Assembly: GCF_004804275.1 (NCBI RefSeq)
Contig: NZ_STGI01000011.1
Span: forward strand, 1 to 64,000
Direction of reading: 5' to 3'
DNA length: 64,000 nucleotides
From: Herbaspirillum sp. ST 5-3
GTDB taxonomy: Bacteria > Pseudomonadota > Gammaproteobacteria > Burkholderiales > Burkholderiaceae_D
The position numbers and the translations under genes were made by a program. This document shows positions 53,145-62,382 of this stretch, one piece after another (position 1 is the stretch's first letter; every line of letters begins with the position of its first letter). The notes beneath the pieces were generated by a model. That model ran no database searches. It had not been told where the DNA came from and saw only the letters and a program-made list of their open reading frames with translations.

Positions 53145-54463
53145 TGCATTCGGCCGTGCACCAGGCGATCGACGCGGTCTGGCGCATTGAATCGGCCAGG
53201 ATCGTTGCCGGCGTCGCACGCCTGGTGCGCGACATCGGGCTGGCTGAAGAGCTGGCGCAGGATGCGCTGGTGGCGGCACTCGAACACTGGCCGGCCGCGG
53301 GCGTGCCGGACAATCCCGGCGCCTGGCTCATGGCGACGGCAAAGAACCGGGCGCTCGACCGCCTGCGGCATCACAAGCTGGCGCAGAGCAAGCTGGAACA
53401 ACTGGGCCATGAGCTTGACGCGCAGGAGGCCATGATCGTGCCCGATTTTGTGGATGGACTCGATGTCGCCTGGGCAGATGAAATCGGAGACGATCTCCTG
53501 CGTTTGATCTTCACCGCCTGTCACCCGGTGCTGCCGACTGAAGCGCGTCTGGCGCTGACTTTGAAGCTGCTGTGCGGGCTGACCACACATGAGATCGCGC
53601 GTGCTTTTCTCGTGCCGGAACCGACGATTGCGCAACGCATCGTGCGTGCCAAACGCAGCTTGCGCGAGGCGCGCGTGCCGTTCGAAGTGCCGCGCGGCGA
53701 TGCGCTGCAAGAGCGGCTATCGTCGGTGCTGGAAGTGGTCTACCTGGTTTTCAACGAGGGGTATACCGCGACCGCCGGCGACGACTGGATGCGTCCTGCG
53801 CTGATCGACGAGGCGCTTCGCCTTGGGCGCATGCTGGCCGAACTCGCTCCGGATGAATCCGAGGTGCACGGACTTGCCGCGCTCATGGAATTGCAGGCAT
53901 CCCGCGCCAAGGCGCGCGTCGATGCATCGGGACGTCCGGTCCTGCTGCTCGACCAGGACCGTTCGCGCTGGGATCACCTGCTCATCCGCAGAGGGCTTGC
54001 GGCGCTCCAGCGCGCCGAGGGTTTGATGGTCTCACCTGGCCCCTACGCGCTTCAGGCGGCAATCGCAGCCTGCCACGCGCGCGCTATCGCAGCGTCCGAA
54101 ACGGACTGGCCGCGGATCGCGGCGCTTTACGCGGCGCTGGCGCAGGTTTCGCCGTCGCCCGTAATCGAGCTCAACCGCGCGGTGGCCGTCGGCATGGCCT
54201 TCGGTCCTGCGGCCGGCCTTGAGATTGTTGACGGCCTGCGCGGCGAACGCTCCCTGCAGGGATACCAATGGCTGCCGAGCGTGCGTGGCGACCTGCTCGC
54301 GAAACTCGGGCGAAACGAAGAGGCGCGGACAGAGTTCACGCGCGCCGCGCAGCTGGCAGGCAATGCCCGGGAACGCGATCTGCTCCTGGAGCGCGCAGCG
54401 GAGCTTGCCGGCGCCGATGCAGGTGCGTCCGGCGGACAACAAGGCCCGCAGGACATGCCCTGA
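53144..54463 (+). CDS. ECF RNA polymerase sigma factor, ECF42-type with C-terminal extension
   Basis: Protein of 439 aa: sigma-70 region 2 (about 10-80, AEELAQDALVAALEHW), region 4 (about 115-180, TTHEIARAFLVPEPTIAQRI), then a long helical C-terminal extension of roughly 240 residues with TPR-like repeats. This architecture, together with adjacent DGPF proteins, is that of ECF42 sigma factors, which have no anti-sigma partner. The extension probably governs activity. No anti-sigma gene is found nearby. Overlapped start with the VOC gene. Confidence 0.92.
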   Translation: MHSAVHQAIDAVWRIESARIVAGVARLVRDIGLAEELAQDALVAALEHWPAAGVPDNPGAWLMATAKNRALDRLRHHKLAQSKLEQLGHELDAQEAMIVPDFVDGLDVAWADEIGDDLLRLIFTACHPVLPTEARLALTLKLLCGLTTHEIARAFLVPEPTIAQRIVRAKRSLREARVPFEVPRGDALQERLSSVLEVVYLVFNEGYTATAGDDWMRPALIDEALRLGRMLAELAPDESEVHGLAALMELQASRAKARVDASGRPVLLLDQDRSRWDHLLIRRGLAALQRAEGLMVSPGPYALQAAIAACHARAIAASETDWPRIAALYAALAQVSPSPVIELNRAVAVGMAFGPAAGLEIVDGLRGERSLQGYQWLPSVRGDLLAKLGRNEEARTEFTRAAQLAGNARERDLLLERAAELAGADAGASGGQQGPQDMP

Positions 54464-54475
54464 GGCGTCCTGCGG
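54446..54475. terminator. Hairpin over the stop of the sigma factor gene
   Basis: A perfect 9-bp stem (CCGCAGGAC at 54446-54454, GTCCTGCGG at 54467-54475) with a 12-nt loop overlaps the sigma stop codon, 31 bp from the convergent gene's stop. There is no T-tract on either strand, so terminator function is uncertain. Confidence 0.4.
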
Positions 54476-54505
54476 ATTCCTTCGGCAAATGGGATCAGGC
54501 CGGAA

Positions 54506-55105
54506 TTACTTCGGCTGCGTGCCCGATTGCTCCGAGCCTGCAGGCATGGATGGTGTGGACGAGGACGGACTGGAAGGCGTGCTTTGTCCAGTCGATGAAG
54601 AGCCTGATGTGCCCGCACTGCTGCTACCCGTCATCGCGCCCTGCCCGCTGGAGGAAGTTCCGGTTGCGCTGCTGCCGGATGTTTTCTGCTGCGACTGTTT
54701 CTTGGCTTCTGCCAGGGCGAGGTTGTGCTTGGCCTTGGCTTCCTTCTGGCAGGCATTCTTTGCGTCGCCGACCTGGTCGTCGCAACGCTCCTTGGCTACC
54801 TTGTAGTCGGCGTCGGCTTTCGCCTCTTCCAGATCGAGGCGGTTCTTCGGCGTATCGCGCTGATCCAGTTTTGCCTGTGCCTCGGAAATCTTCTTCTGGC
54901 CATCGGCTTCGGCCTTGCAGATATCCTTGGCGTTGCCGCTCATGCCGTTGCATTTCTCGATTGCCGCCTTGTGCTGCTGTTCAATGGTCTGCTTCGAGCT
55001 TTGCTTGCCGGAAGTGCCAGAGCTGCCTGAGGTCTGCTGGGCATAGGCGCTTGATGCAAAGACAAAGGCGAGCGATGCTGCGAGGACGGTGAGTTTATTG
55101 TTCAT
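54506..55105 (-). CDS. Small exported Cys-containing helical protein, unknown function
   Basis: A 199-aa protein with a Sec signal peptide (1-22, cleavage after AYA). The helical middle contains four cysteines (GMSGNAKDICKAEADGQKK and a second similar unit with DDQVGDAKNACQKEAKAK), suggesting two related helical hairpins closed by disulfides. The C-terminal 60 residues are low-complexity Ser/Gly/Thr/Pro. Similar proteins occur widely in Burkholderiales, but I know of no assigned function. Convergent with the sigma factor gene. Confidence 0.7.
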   Translation of the reverse strand: MNNKLTVLAASLAFVFASSAYAQQTSGSSGTSGKQSSKQTIEQQHKAAIEKCNGMSGNAKDICKAEADGQKKISEAQAKLDQRDTPKNRLDLEEAKADADYKVAKERCDDQVGDAKNACQKEAKAKHNLALAEAKKQSQQKTSGSSATGTSSSGQGAMTGSSSAGTSGSSSTGQSTPSSPSSSTPSMPAGSEQSGTQPK

Positions 55106-55487
55106 AGCGGTACTCCTTCCATTCGTGAAAGATGGTGAGGTGCAAGCAACGTGCCCGGCCCTGTCGGGTCAGGCCATTGATTGCTTCCCGGGTTGATGTC
55201 ACAGGTGCCTACCAGGGTGTAGACAATGATCCGCGGCGTTTGTTAGATTTTTAAGAGATGATTTGAGCCAGCGCGAAGTTTTTTCGGAATAAGAGCCCAT
55301 TTCGGTAGGCAGTGTCTGCGGATTGCAGGCCAGGAATGGCGCAGACAAGGCGCGAGGAGGCGACATAGCGCTGGCTATGGCAACGACGAGCAACGCAGTA
55401 TCCGCCATTTCTGGCCTGGAAGCTGCGGGCCACTGCCTGCCGAAATGGGATCTAAAGAAACTCCGCAGCTTGCAACGCGGAATGAAA
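55106..55487. other. 382-bp non-coding gap containing a long palindrome
   Basis: This lies between the small exported protein gene and the hybrid kinase stop. Its only notable content is the large inverted repeat listed at 55296-55449. The remainder (55106-55295) should hold the promoter of the small exported protein gene. Confidence 0.5.
55296..55449. repeat. 154-bp imperfect palindromic element (REP/MITE-like or structured RNA)
   Basis: The two halves are imperfect inverted copies of about 75 bp: outer ends CCCATTTCGG / CCGAAATGGG (55296-55305, 55440-55449), matching inner blocks such as GGCAGTG, CAGGCCAG and AATGGCG, and a perfect apex CATAGC-GCTG-GCTATG (55364-55379). It would fold into one long hairpin on either strand. 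The length and imperfect symmetry suggest a dispersed intergenic repeat. No second copy was seen in this window. Confidence 0.7.
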
Positions 55488-58400
55488 TCAGCCCAGCCGC
55501 GCTGCGCTGTCGTGCAGCATTTTCTCCAGGTCGGCAAAATTTACCGGCTTCACGATGTGCCGCTCGAAGCCCGCCTCGGCGATCCGCTTGCGATCGCTGT
55601 CCTGGCCGTAACCGGTCAGCGCGATCAGGCGGACGCGCTCCTTGCCTGGCATCGCACGAATGCTGCTTGCAAGTTCGTATCCATCCATGCCGGGCAAGCC
55701 GATGTCGAGAATGGCAATGTCCGGCGTTTCCGACTGCAATCTTGCCAGCGCCGAAGGCCCATCGAATGCGACGAGGGTGCGATAGCCGCGGGCCATGAAC
55801 AAATCTCCGAGCGTGCGTGCGGCATCCGCGTTGTCGTCGACAATGAGGACGGAAGCGGTGCCATCGACATCGGCGCAAGCGGCGGAAGGCGCATGCCTCG
55901 CAAGTTGGGGCTCGGTTTCCTGCATGCCGAACGCCGGAAAGCGCAAGGTGAAGACGCTTCCCTTACCCGGCCCCGCGCTTGACGCGCTGATCGAGCCGCC
56001 GTGCAGTTCGATCAGGCTGCGCACGATGGTCAGTCCGAGCCCAAGCCCGCCACGCGACCTGGCGAGGTTCTGCCGGTCCTGCACGAACATGTCGAAAATA
56101 TGCGGCAGCATCTCCGGCGAAATGCCGTTTCCATTGTCGGCAATCTCGATCATGATGCCGGATGCCTCCTGCGCCGCGTGAATGCTGATCGTGCCATCAC
56201 TGTCGGTATATTTCGCGGCATTCATCAGGAGGTTGGCCAGGATCTGCGCGAAGCGATTCGGATCGACATGGACTTGCATGCCGTGCGACGGGATATCGCT
56301 GCGGAGCTTGTGACGTTTTTCTTCCAGCAAGGGGCTCGCGGTTTCGATCGCCTTCGCGACAATGGAGTGCAGTTCGACGAGTTCCTTGCGCAGATGGATC
56401 TTTCCCTGTGCCACGCGCGCCACATCCATCAGATCATCCACCAAGCCGACAAGATGTTCCGCCTGCCGTTCGATGATCCCGCGCTCCTTTTCCGCCACCT
56501 GGATTCCGCGCAGTTTCATCAGCTGCAGCGCGGTCATGATGGGTGCCAGCGGGTTGCGCAACTCGTGGCCCAGCATGGCGAGGAATTCATCCTTGGCGCG
56601 GCTTGCCCGCTCGGCGGTCCGCCGCGCCATGCTCAGCTCGGTTACGTCGAAGGCGACCACGGCAATACCGTCAATGCTGCCCTCATCCGCGAACATCGGC
56701 TGATAGACGAAATCGAAAAAACACTCCTGCCGCGCGGGCGGATCGCCCTTGACGACTTCAGCGCGCAGCGAGCGGCCCACATACGGCGTGCCGGTGCCAT
56801 AGACGCGATCCAGCAGTTCGTAGATATCCTGCCCTTCCAGCTCAGGCAAGGCTGTGCGAATCGGCTTGCCGATGATTTCCCGGCCTCCGACGAGTTCCAG
56901 ATAGGAGGGATTCGCCAGCTCGTAGATATGTTCCGGGCCACGCAGGATGGCAATCGCGGCTGGTACCTGTGCGAACACCGCCTCCATCCGCCGCGCCTGG
57001 GCGGTTTCGATGGCGCGCAGGCTGGAGCGAAGCAGCAAGGCCTCGACCCGCGCGATCAGCTCCCTGCTCGAAAACGGCTTGACGAGGTAATCATCCGCAC
57101 CCGCCTGCAGGCCGCTGACGCGCGCCTCTTCGCCTGCGCGGGCGGAGAGCAAAATGACCGGCACATCCTTGATCGTCGGCTCGCTTCGCAACGCGGCGAG
57201 CATCTGGAATCCATCCATCATCGGCATCATGACATCGGCAATGACGAGCGCCGGAGGATGGGCTTGTGCCGCTGCCAATGCCTGCCGTCCATCCGCGAAT
57301 GCATGCACGTTCCATCTCGGCTGCAACAAGCGCGTGACGTAGTCGCGCATGTCGGCATTGTCGTCCACCACGAAGATGCGTTGTTGTGCGGCGGTGTCGG
57401 CCTGCGCGGTGTCGGGCGCCCGCATGGACACCGCCTTCGGCCCGTTCCCGGAGGCCAGCCAGAGTTCGGCTTCCATCATGAAGGCGTCCGCCTGCGCCGC
57501 GCTCGGCCGATCCGTCGGCAATTCCCTGACCTGATCCGGCGGCAGGTGCGATTTGCCGAAGGGCAGCGCGATGGTCAGCGATGTCCCCTGCCCTGGCGTG
57601 CTGCGGATGGCAATTTCGCCGCCGTGCAGGCCGACCAGATCGCGGACCAGCGCCAGGCCGATCCCCGATCCCTCGTGCGTTCTGGCACGGGTGCCTTCGA
57701 TGCGATGGAAGCGCTCGAAGACGCGCGGCAACTGGTCCTGCGCAATGCCGACGCCCGTATCAGTAACCATCAGCACAACGCGATCGTCCAGTGCATGGAG
57801 CGTGACCGTGACCGCGCCTTCGAAGGTGAACTTGAATGCATTCGACAGCAGATTGAGAATGATCTTCTCCCACATCGTGCGGTCGACGTACACCGGCTGC
57901 GGCAGCGCTGCGCAATTGACATGCAGCACCATGCCGGCCTTTTCGATGGCGGAGCGGAACACGCCGGCCAGCTCCGCCGTGGTTTGCGCGAGATCGATCG
58001 GCTCAAAGGCGGCGCTCATGCGTCCGGCTTCGATGCGGGAGAAGTCGAGCAAGGCATTGACCAGCTTCAGAAGACGCATGCCGTTGCGATGCAGGAGCCT
58101 GAGCTGGCCGTGGGCTGCGGACGGCATGCTGTCGTCCGCCAACAGTTCTTCCAGCGGGCCGAGCATGAGCGTCAGCGGCGTGCGGAACTCGTGGCTGACG
58201 TTGCTGAAGAAGACGGTCTTGGCGCGATCGATTTCGGCCAGCGCCTCGACGCGCTTGCGCTCCGCTTCATAGGCCAGCGCTTCACTGATCAAGCCTTGCA
58301 GCTGGTCGGCCAGCAGGTTGTAGAAGGACAAATAGGCATCGTCGAGCGCGCGGTGCGGGTTGACGCCGGCGACCAGTAGCGCGATCGGACGGTCGCCGCC

Positions 58401-59249
58401 CGGCATGGCGATGGGAGCGAGTATCGCTTCGCGCACGCTGGACGACCAGATGCCAACCGGCAAGCGTGCGAAGCGCTTGTGCAGGTCGCCCGCCACATGC
58501 ACGCCATCCGAAGCCAGCGCTTCGGCCAGCGGCCAGGAAGATGTCTTGTCGTGCAGCGCAATCTCGTGGGGAGCAATCTCGGGAAATTTCTCGACGCCAA
58601 AGGAAGCGGCGAGACACGCCGTGCCCGATTTTTCGTCGATCAGGTAAAACAGACCGAAGGGCAAATCCGCCTTCGCGCCGGCGAGCACGTTCGCGGCGGC
58701 GCGGCAGGCGCCGGGCAGATCGGATGCGCGCGGCTGGTTGCCGAGCAGGCGAAGCGTCTCGATGCGGCGGTGCCCGATCACCTTTTCGGTGGTTTCGATG
58801 ACCGGTGTAAAGATGCCGCCCACGCCACCTGATTCGTCCATGATGGGCGAGTAACTGAAGGAAAAATAGGTTTCCTCCTCATAGCCGTTGCGGTTCATCA
58901 CCAGCAGCAAGTCTTCCGCCTTGACCGCCTTGCCGGTGCTGACCACTTCCGCCAGCATCGGGCCGACCACCGGCCACACGTCGGCCCACACCTCGCGCCC
59001 GATGCCGCCCATCGCCGCCGGGTGCTTTTTGCCGAGGGCCGGAATGTAGTCGTCGTTGTAGAGAATGACCATCTCCGGCCCCCACCACAGGATGATGGGA
59101 AAACGGCAGGCCAGGCAGATGCTCAGGGAGGTTTTCAGGCTTTGCGGCCATTCGCTCATCGGGCCGAGCGGCGTGGTGTCCCAATCCATCTTGCCGACCA
59201 GGCGCGCGGTTTCACTGTTGCCGCCGATTAGGTAAAGCGATTCCTGCAT
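55488..59249 (-). CDS. Soluble hybrid sensor histidine kinase/response regulator with two kinase cores
   Basis: Protein of 1253 aa without membrane segments. Order: PAS-like (about 25-155), GAF (160-320), HisKA with His353 (NVSHEFRTPL), HATPase with N-box NLLSN and G-box GSGIGLAL, REC1 with phospho-acceptor Asp672 (ADVMMPMMDG), PAS (750-870), second HisKA with His895 (LGHELRNPL), second HATPase (GGLGLGLTIV), REC2 with Asp1182 (LDIGLPGMDG). ATG at 59249 has AAGGAA upstream; the frame opens at 59324. All phosphorylation residues are intact. It follows the VWA gene by 125 bp on the same strand. Signal and output are unknown. Confidence 0.93.
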   Translation of the reverse strand: MQESLYLIGGNSETARLVGKMDWDTTPLGPMSEWPQSLKTSLSICLACRFPIILWWGPEMVILYNDDYIPALGKKHPAAMGGIGREVWADVWPVVGPMLAEVVSTGKAVKAEDLLLVMNRNGYEEETYFSFSYSPIMDESGGVGGIFTPVIETTEKVIGHRRIETLRLLGNQPRASDLPGACRAAANVLAGAKADLPFGLFYLIDEKSGTACLAASFGVEKFPEIAPHEIALHDKTSSWPLAEALASDGVHVAGDLHKRFARLPVGIWSSSVREAILAPIAMPGGDRPIALLVAGVNPHRALDDAYLSFYNLLADQLQGLISEALAYEAERKRVEALAEIDRAKTVFFSNVSHEFRTPLTLMLGPLEELLADDSMPSAAHGQLRLLHRNGMRLLKLVNALLDFSRIEAGRMSAAFEPIDLAQTTAELAGVFRSAIEKAGMVLHVNCAALPQPVYVDRTMWEKIILNLLSNAFKFTFEGAVTVTLHALDDRVVLMVTDTGVGIAQDQLPRVFERFHRIEGTRARTHEGSGIGLALVRDLVGLHGGEIAIRSTPGQGTSLTIALPFGKSHLPPDQVRELPTDRPSAAQADAFMMEAELWLASGNGPKAVSMRAPDTAQADTAAQQRIFVVDDNADMRDYVTRLLQPRWNVHAFADGRQALAAAQAHPPALVIADVMMPMMDGFQMLAALRSEPTIKDVPVILLSARAGEEARVSGLQAGADDYLVKPFSSRELIARVEALLLRSSLRAIETAQARRMEAVFAQVPAAIAILRGPEHIYELANPSYLELVGGREIIGKPIRTALPELEGQDIYELLDRVYGTGTPYVGRSLRAEVVKGDPPARQECFFDFVYQPMFADEGSIDGIAVVAFDVTELSMARRTAERASRAKDEFLAMLGHELRNPLAPIMTALQLMKLRGIQVAEKERGIIERQAEHLVGLVDDLMDVARVAQGKIHLRKELVELHSIVAKAIETASPLLEEKRHKLRSDIPSHGMQVHVDPNRFAQILANLLMNAAKYTDSDGTISIHAAQEASGIMIEIADNGNGISPEMLPHIFDMFVQDRQNLARSRGGLGLGLTIVRSLIELHGGSISASSAGPGKGSVFTLRFPAFGMQETEPQLARHAPSAACADVDGTASVLIVDDNADAARTLGDLFMARGYRTLVAFDGPSALARLQSETPDIAILDIGLPGMDGYELASSIRAMPGKERVRLIALTGYGQDSDRKRIAEAGFERHIVKPVNFADLEKMLHDSAARLG

Positions 59250-59374
59250 CTCGTGTTCCTTGACGGCCGTGAGAACCATTCCGACGGCTATGCAAGCATG
59301 ATACCAAGCCAGTCCAAAAACCAATTGAGGGGCGTCGAACGCAATTCATGTCGACGCGGAAATGGACACGCGTT

Positions 59375-60433
59375 CTACAAGACCCGGTTGAACCAGAGCA
59401 TCGACAGGAAGGCGGACAAGACCGCGAATACGGCTGCGCCGGCGGCAAACAGACCGGACACCTCGCGCTCGCGCCGCTCAAGGGTGAGATGCGAACTGAG
59501 TGTCTTGTACACATTGGCCAGGTCGTGTGCCGTGCCTGCGTGAAAATACTGCGCTTTCGTGACTTCGGCGATCTTCTTCAGCGGTTCTTCGTCAAGCCGC
59601 ACGTGCATGGCCCATCCGTCGCCCGTGAGGATCTTGCCGGCCTCGGTGCCGATGCCGACGGTATAGACCCGCACACCGCGCTCGGCCGCCATCAAGGAAG
59701 CCTCGACCGGATCCGGACCGGTAGTGGTCTGACCGTCGGTCAGCAGAATGATGGCGGCGGAGTTGAAGGAACCAGGCGGTACCGGAACAAATTGCCCTGG
59801 CGGTTTCGGCTTCAGCTCCTTGCCCAGTTCCTGCGCGGTCAGCTTGTCCTGCGACTCAACGGGTCGCGGATCGAGCGAATCCAGATTGAACTCGATATCC
59901 GGAAAGATCGCCTTCAGCGACACAAGGATGCCGCTGCCCACCGCCGTGCCGCGTTGCAGTTGCATGCGGCCAAGCGCGTCCAGCAGGTCGTCGCGATTCG
60001 ACGTTGGCGCCTGCACGATGGCTGCCGTGCCGGCAAAAGCCACCAGCCCGACGCGGGAATTGCGTGGCAGGTCCTGCACGAAGGCCTTCACGGCGGAAAG
60101 CGCCGCCGCCAGGCGGCTTGGTGCGACGTCGTTGGCGCGCATGCTGCCGGAAACATCCACGGCAAGGATCATGGTTTTCTGGTCGGAGGGCAGCATCATG
60201 ATGGCCGCGGGTCGTGCCGCTGCCAGCAGCATCAATGCCAGCGCCACCAGGAACAATGCCGGCGGAATGTGGCGGCGGATCTGCTGCGTGCTGTCCATCG
60301 CCTGCCGGACCGTTGCCAGGCCGGCGTATTGCATCGCATATTTCTTCCGGCGCCGCATCATGACCCAGTACGCGAGCACCAGCAGTGGCAGGACCAGCAA
60401 CAACCACAGCATGTCAGGCCAGATGAAACTCAT
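59375..60433 (-). CDS. VWA-domain membrane protein (BatA/BatB-like)
   Basis: Protein of 352 aa with two N-terminal helices (about 5-22 and 55-75), a von Willebrand factor A domain with the MIDAS motif DVSGSM, and a final C-terminal membrane helix. This is the Bat-type layout. It works with MoxR ATPases and DUF58 proteins in poorly understood envelope or stress roles. The start overlaps the DUF58 stop by 1 nt. Only one VWA gene is present, where many Bat operons have two. Confidence 0.9.
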   Translation of the reverse strand: MSFIWPDMLWLLLVLPLLVLAYWVMMRRRKKYAMQYAGLATVRQAMDSTQQIRRHIPPALFLVALALMLLAAARPAAIMMLPSDQKTMILAVDVSGSMRANDVAPSRLAAALSAVKAFVQDLPRNSRVGLVAFAGTAAIVQAPTSNRDDLLDALGRMQLQRGTAVGSGILVSLKAIFPDIEFNLDSLDPRPVESQDKLTAQELGKELKPKPPGQFVPVPPGSFNSAAIILLTDGQTTTGPDPVEASLMAAERGVRVYTVGIGTEAGKILTGDGWAMHVRLDEEPLKKIAEVTKAQYFHAGTAHDLANVYKTLSSHLTLERREREVSGLFAAGAAVFAVLSAFLSMLWFNRVL

Positions 60434-61368
60434 TACTGTCTCCTGCCGAATTGCGATGTGCCGCCTGTCGCCAGGCGGCTGCTGTTCTTGCGCAACTCCG
60501 AAAAGCGGTACAGCGCATCGACAATGTCGTCTTCGGTCGAGAGTTCGAGCGCATCGACCCCGGCGTAGGAAAACGCGTCGTGCAAGGCCTCCTCGCGTTC
60601 CGTCACGGCAGCGGCAAAGCGGCTGCGGAATGCCTTGTCGTGCGTATCGACAAGCAATTGCTCGGCTGTTTCCGCATCCTGGATCGTCAGCAGGCCGAGG
60701 TCGGGCAAGGCCATTTCCAATGGGTCATAGAGCCGGATCACAACCAGTTCATGACGCTGCGCCAGCATGGCCATCGCCTTTTCCCATCCGGGCTGGGTAA
60801 TGAAGTCGGATATCACGAAGACCAGCGAGCGCCTGTGCATCACATGCGCGGCGGTCTGCAACAGGTCCAGCAGCCGGGTCGAAGACGGCGCCTTGGCGCC
60901 CTGTGGCCGCTTGAGCATCCTGTGCAGCAGCTGCAAGACCTGGCGCCGGCCGCTGCCGGCTGGCACGACGGTGTCCACACTGGTGCCGTAGAACAGTGCG
61001 CCGACGCGATTGCCGTGCCGACTCAGCAGGCTGGCGAGGATGGCCGTCAGGTCCATGGCCTGCGTGCGCTTGGTGACTGTTTGCGAGCCGAAATTCTCGG
61101 ACGGACTGAGATCGAGCAGGAACCAGGCGGTCAGCTCGCGTTCCTCGTAGTATTCCTTTACGTAAGGGGTCTGCAGGCGCGCGGTGACATTCCAGTCGAT
61201 ATGCCGCACGTCGTCCTGATACTGGTATTCACGCAGGTCGGCGAGATCGACGCCGATGCCGCGGAACAGGGTTCGGTAGTCGCCGTGCAGCAAACCATCG
61301 AGACGGCGAAGCACCGTCATTTCAAGGCGGCGCAGTATCGCCTCAGGCGCTGGCATCAACTCGGACAT
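60433..61368 (-). CDS. DUF58 domain protein
   Basis: Cytosolic protein of 311 aa with the DUF58 signature RHIDWNVTARLQTPYVKEYY and a VWA-like C-terminal fold (FLLDLSPSENFGS). DUF58 proteins are partners of MoxR AAA ATPases, encoded between moxR and VWA genes exactly as here. Start options are ATG at 61368 and 61377, both overlapping the moxR 3' end by 26 to 35 nt. No catalytic activity is known. Confidence 0.9.
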   Translation of the reverse strand: MSELMPAPEAILRRLEMTVLRRLDGLLHGDYRTLFRGIGVDLADLREYQYQDDVRHIDWNVTARLQTPYVKEYYEERELTAWFLLDLSPSENFGSQTVTKRTQAMDLTAILASLLSRHGNRVGALFYGTSVDTVVPAGSGRRQVLQLLHRMLKRPQGAKAPSSTRLLDLLQTAAHVMHRRSLVFVISDFITQPGWEKAMAMLAQRHELVVIRLYDPLEMALPDLGLLTIQDAETAEQLLVDTHDKAFRSRFAAAVTEREEALHDAFSYAGVDALELSTEDDIVDALYRFSELRKNSSRLATGGTSQFGRRQ

Positions 61369-62359
61369 GGCTTTCAAGCACTCTTTCGGGAGGCGGCAAG
61401 TGTTTCAGGATGCGATGGATGATCTGGTCGGCGCTCACCGCATCCGCCAGCGCTTCATAGGACAAGGACAGACGATGGCGCAGCACGTCGGGCACGAGAT
61501 CGACCACATCCTCGGGAAGAACGTGGTTGCGCCCGCGCAGCAGGGCCAGCGCCCGCGCGCCTTCCACCAGATGAATCGATGCGCGCGGACTGGCGCCGCA
61601 GCTCAGGTAATGCGCCAGGTTCTGCACCTGGTAACGGTCCGGATTGCGGGTGGCGGCGACCAGGCGCACCGCATAGCGCACCAGCGACGGGTCGATATAG
61701 CAGGCACGGCATTGGCGCTGCAGGTTGGCAAGTTCCTCGGTCGTGGTGACGGAGGCCACTTCCTGGTCCTCGCTCGTGACCCGGTTGACGATCACGAATT
61801 CCTCTTCCTCGGTCGGATAATCGATCAGCACCTTCATCATGAAACGATCGACCTGCGCTTCCGGCAGCGGATAGGTGCCTTCGGTCTCGATCGGGTTTTG
61901 AGTCGCCATCACAAGAAAGGGTTCGGGCACGCGATGGGTAGTGCCGGCAATCGTCACCTGGCATTCCTGCATGACCTCCAGCAGCGCGCTTTGGACTTTC
62001 GCCGGTGCACGGTTGATTTCGTCGGCCAGCAAAAGATTCGAGAAGACCGGCCCGAGCGAGGTGCTGAACTCGCCGGTCTTCTGATTGTAGATGCGGGTGC
62101 CGATCAGGTCGGCGGGGACCAGGTCGGGCGTGAACTGGATGCGATGAAAACTGCCGCGGATGGTGCGGGCAAGCGTTTTGACGGTGAGCGTCTTGGCGAG
62201 TCCCGGTACGCCCTCTACCAGCAGATGGCCGCCGGCCAGAATCGCCACCAGCACACGTTCCAGAAAATGATCCTGCCCGACGACAACCCGTTTGACTTCA
62301 TACAGAACGCGCTCCATGCGCAGCGAAACGTCCGGCTTGCTCTTGTCCATGTTTTCCAT
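61343..62359 (-). CDS. moxR: MoxR-family AAA+ ATPase
   Basis: ATPase of 338 aa with Walker A GVPGLAKT, Walker B LLLADEINRAP, sensor 1 ATQNPIE and an arginine-containing lid region, all typical of MoxR. It is thought to act as a chaperone that remodels partner proteins bearing VWA domains, here presumably the DUF58 and VWA products. ATG at 62359 is used; ATG at 62350 is possible. It lies 23 bp after the protease gene. Confidence 0.94.
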   Translation of the reverse strand: MENMDKSKPDVSLRMERVLYEVKRVVVGQDHFLERVLVAILAGGHLLVEGVPGLAKTLTVKTLARTIRGSFHRIQFTPDLVPADLIGTRIYNQKTGEFSTSLGPVFSNLLLADEINRAPAKVQSALLEVMQECQVTIAGTTHRVPEPFLVMATQNPIETEGTYPLPEAQVDRFMMKVLIDYPTEEEEFVIVNRVTSEDQEVASVTTTEELANLQRQCRACYIDPSLVRYAVRLVAATRNPDRYQVQNLAHYLSCGASPRASIHLVEGARALALLRGRNHVLPEDVVDLVPDVLRHRLSLSYEALADAVSADQIIHRILKHLPPPERVLESHVRVDASA

Positions 62360-62382
62360 TGTGTGGTGTCCGGTCAGTGTTG

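Noticed and set aside
56001-58379. A 792-codon plus-strand frame
   Set aside because: It is antisense to the hybrid histidine kinase, whose domains are all intact.
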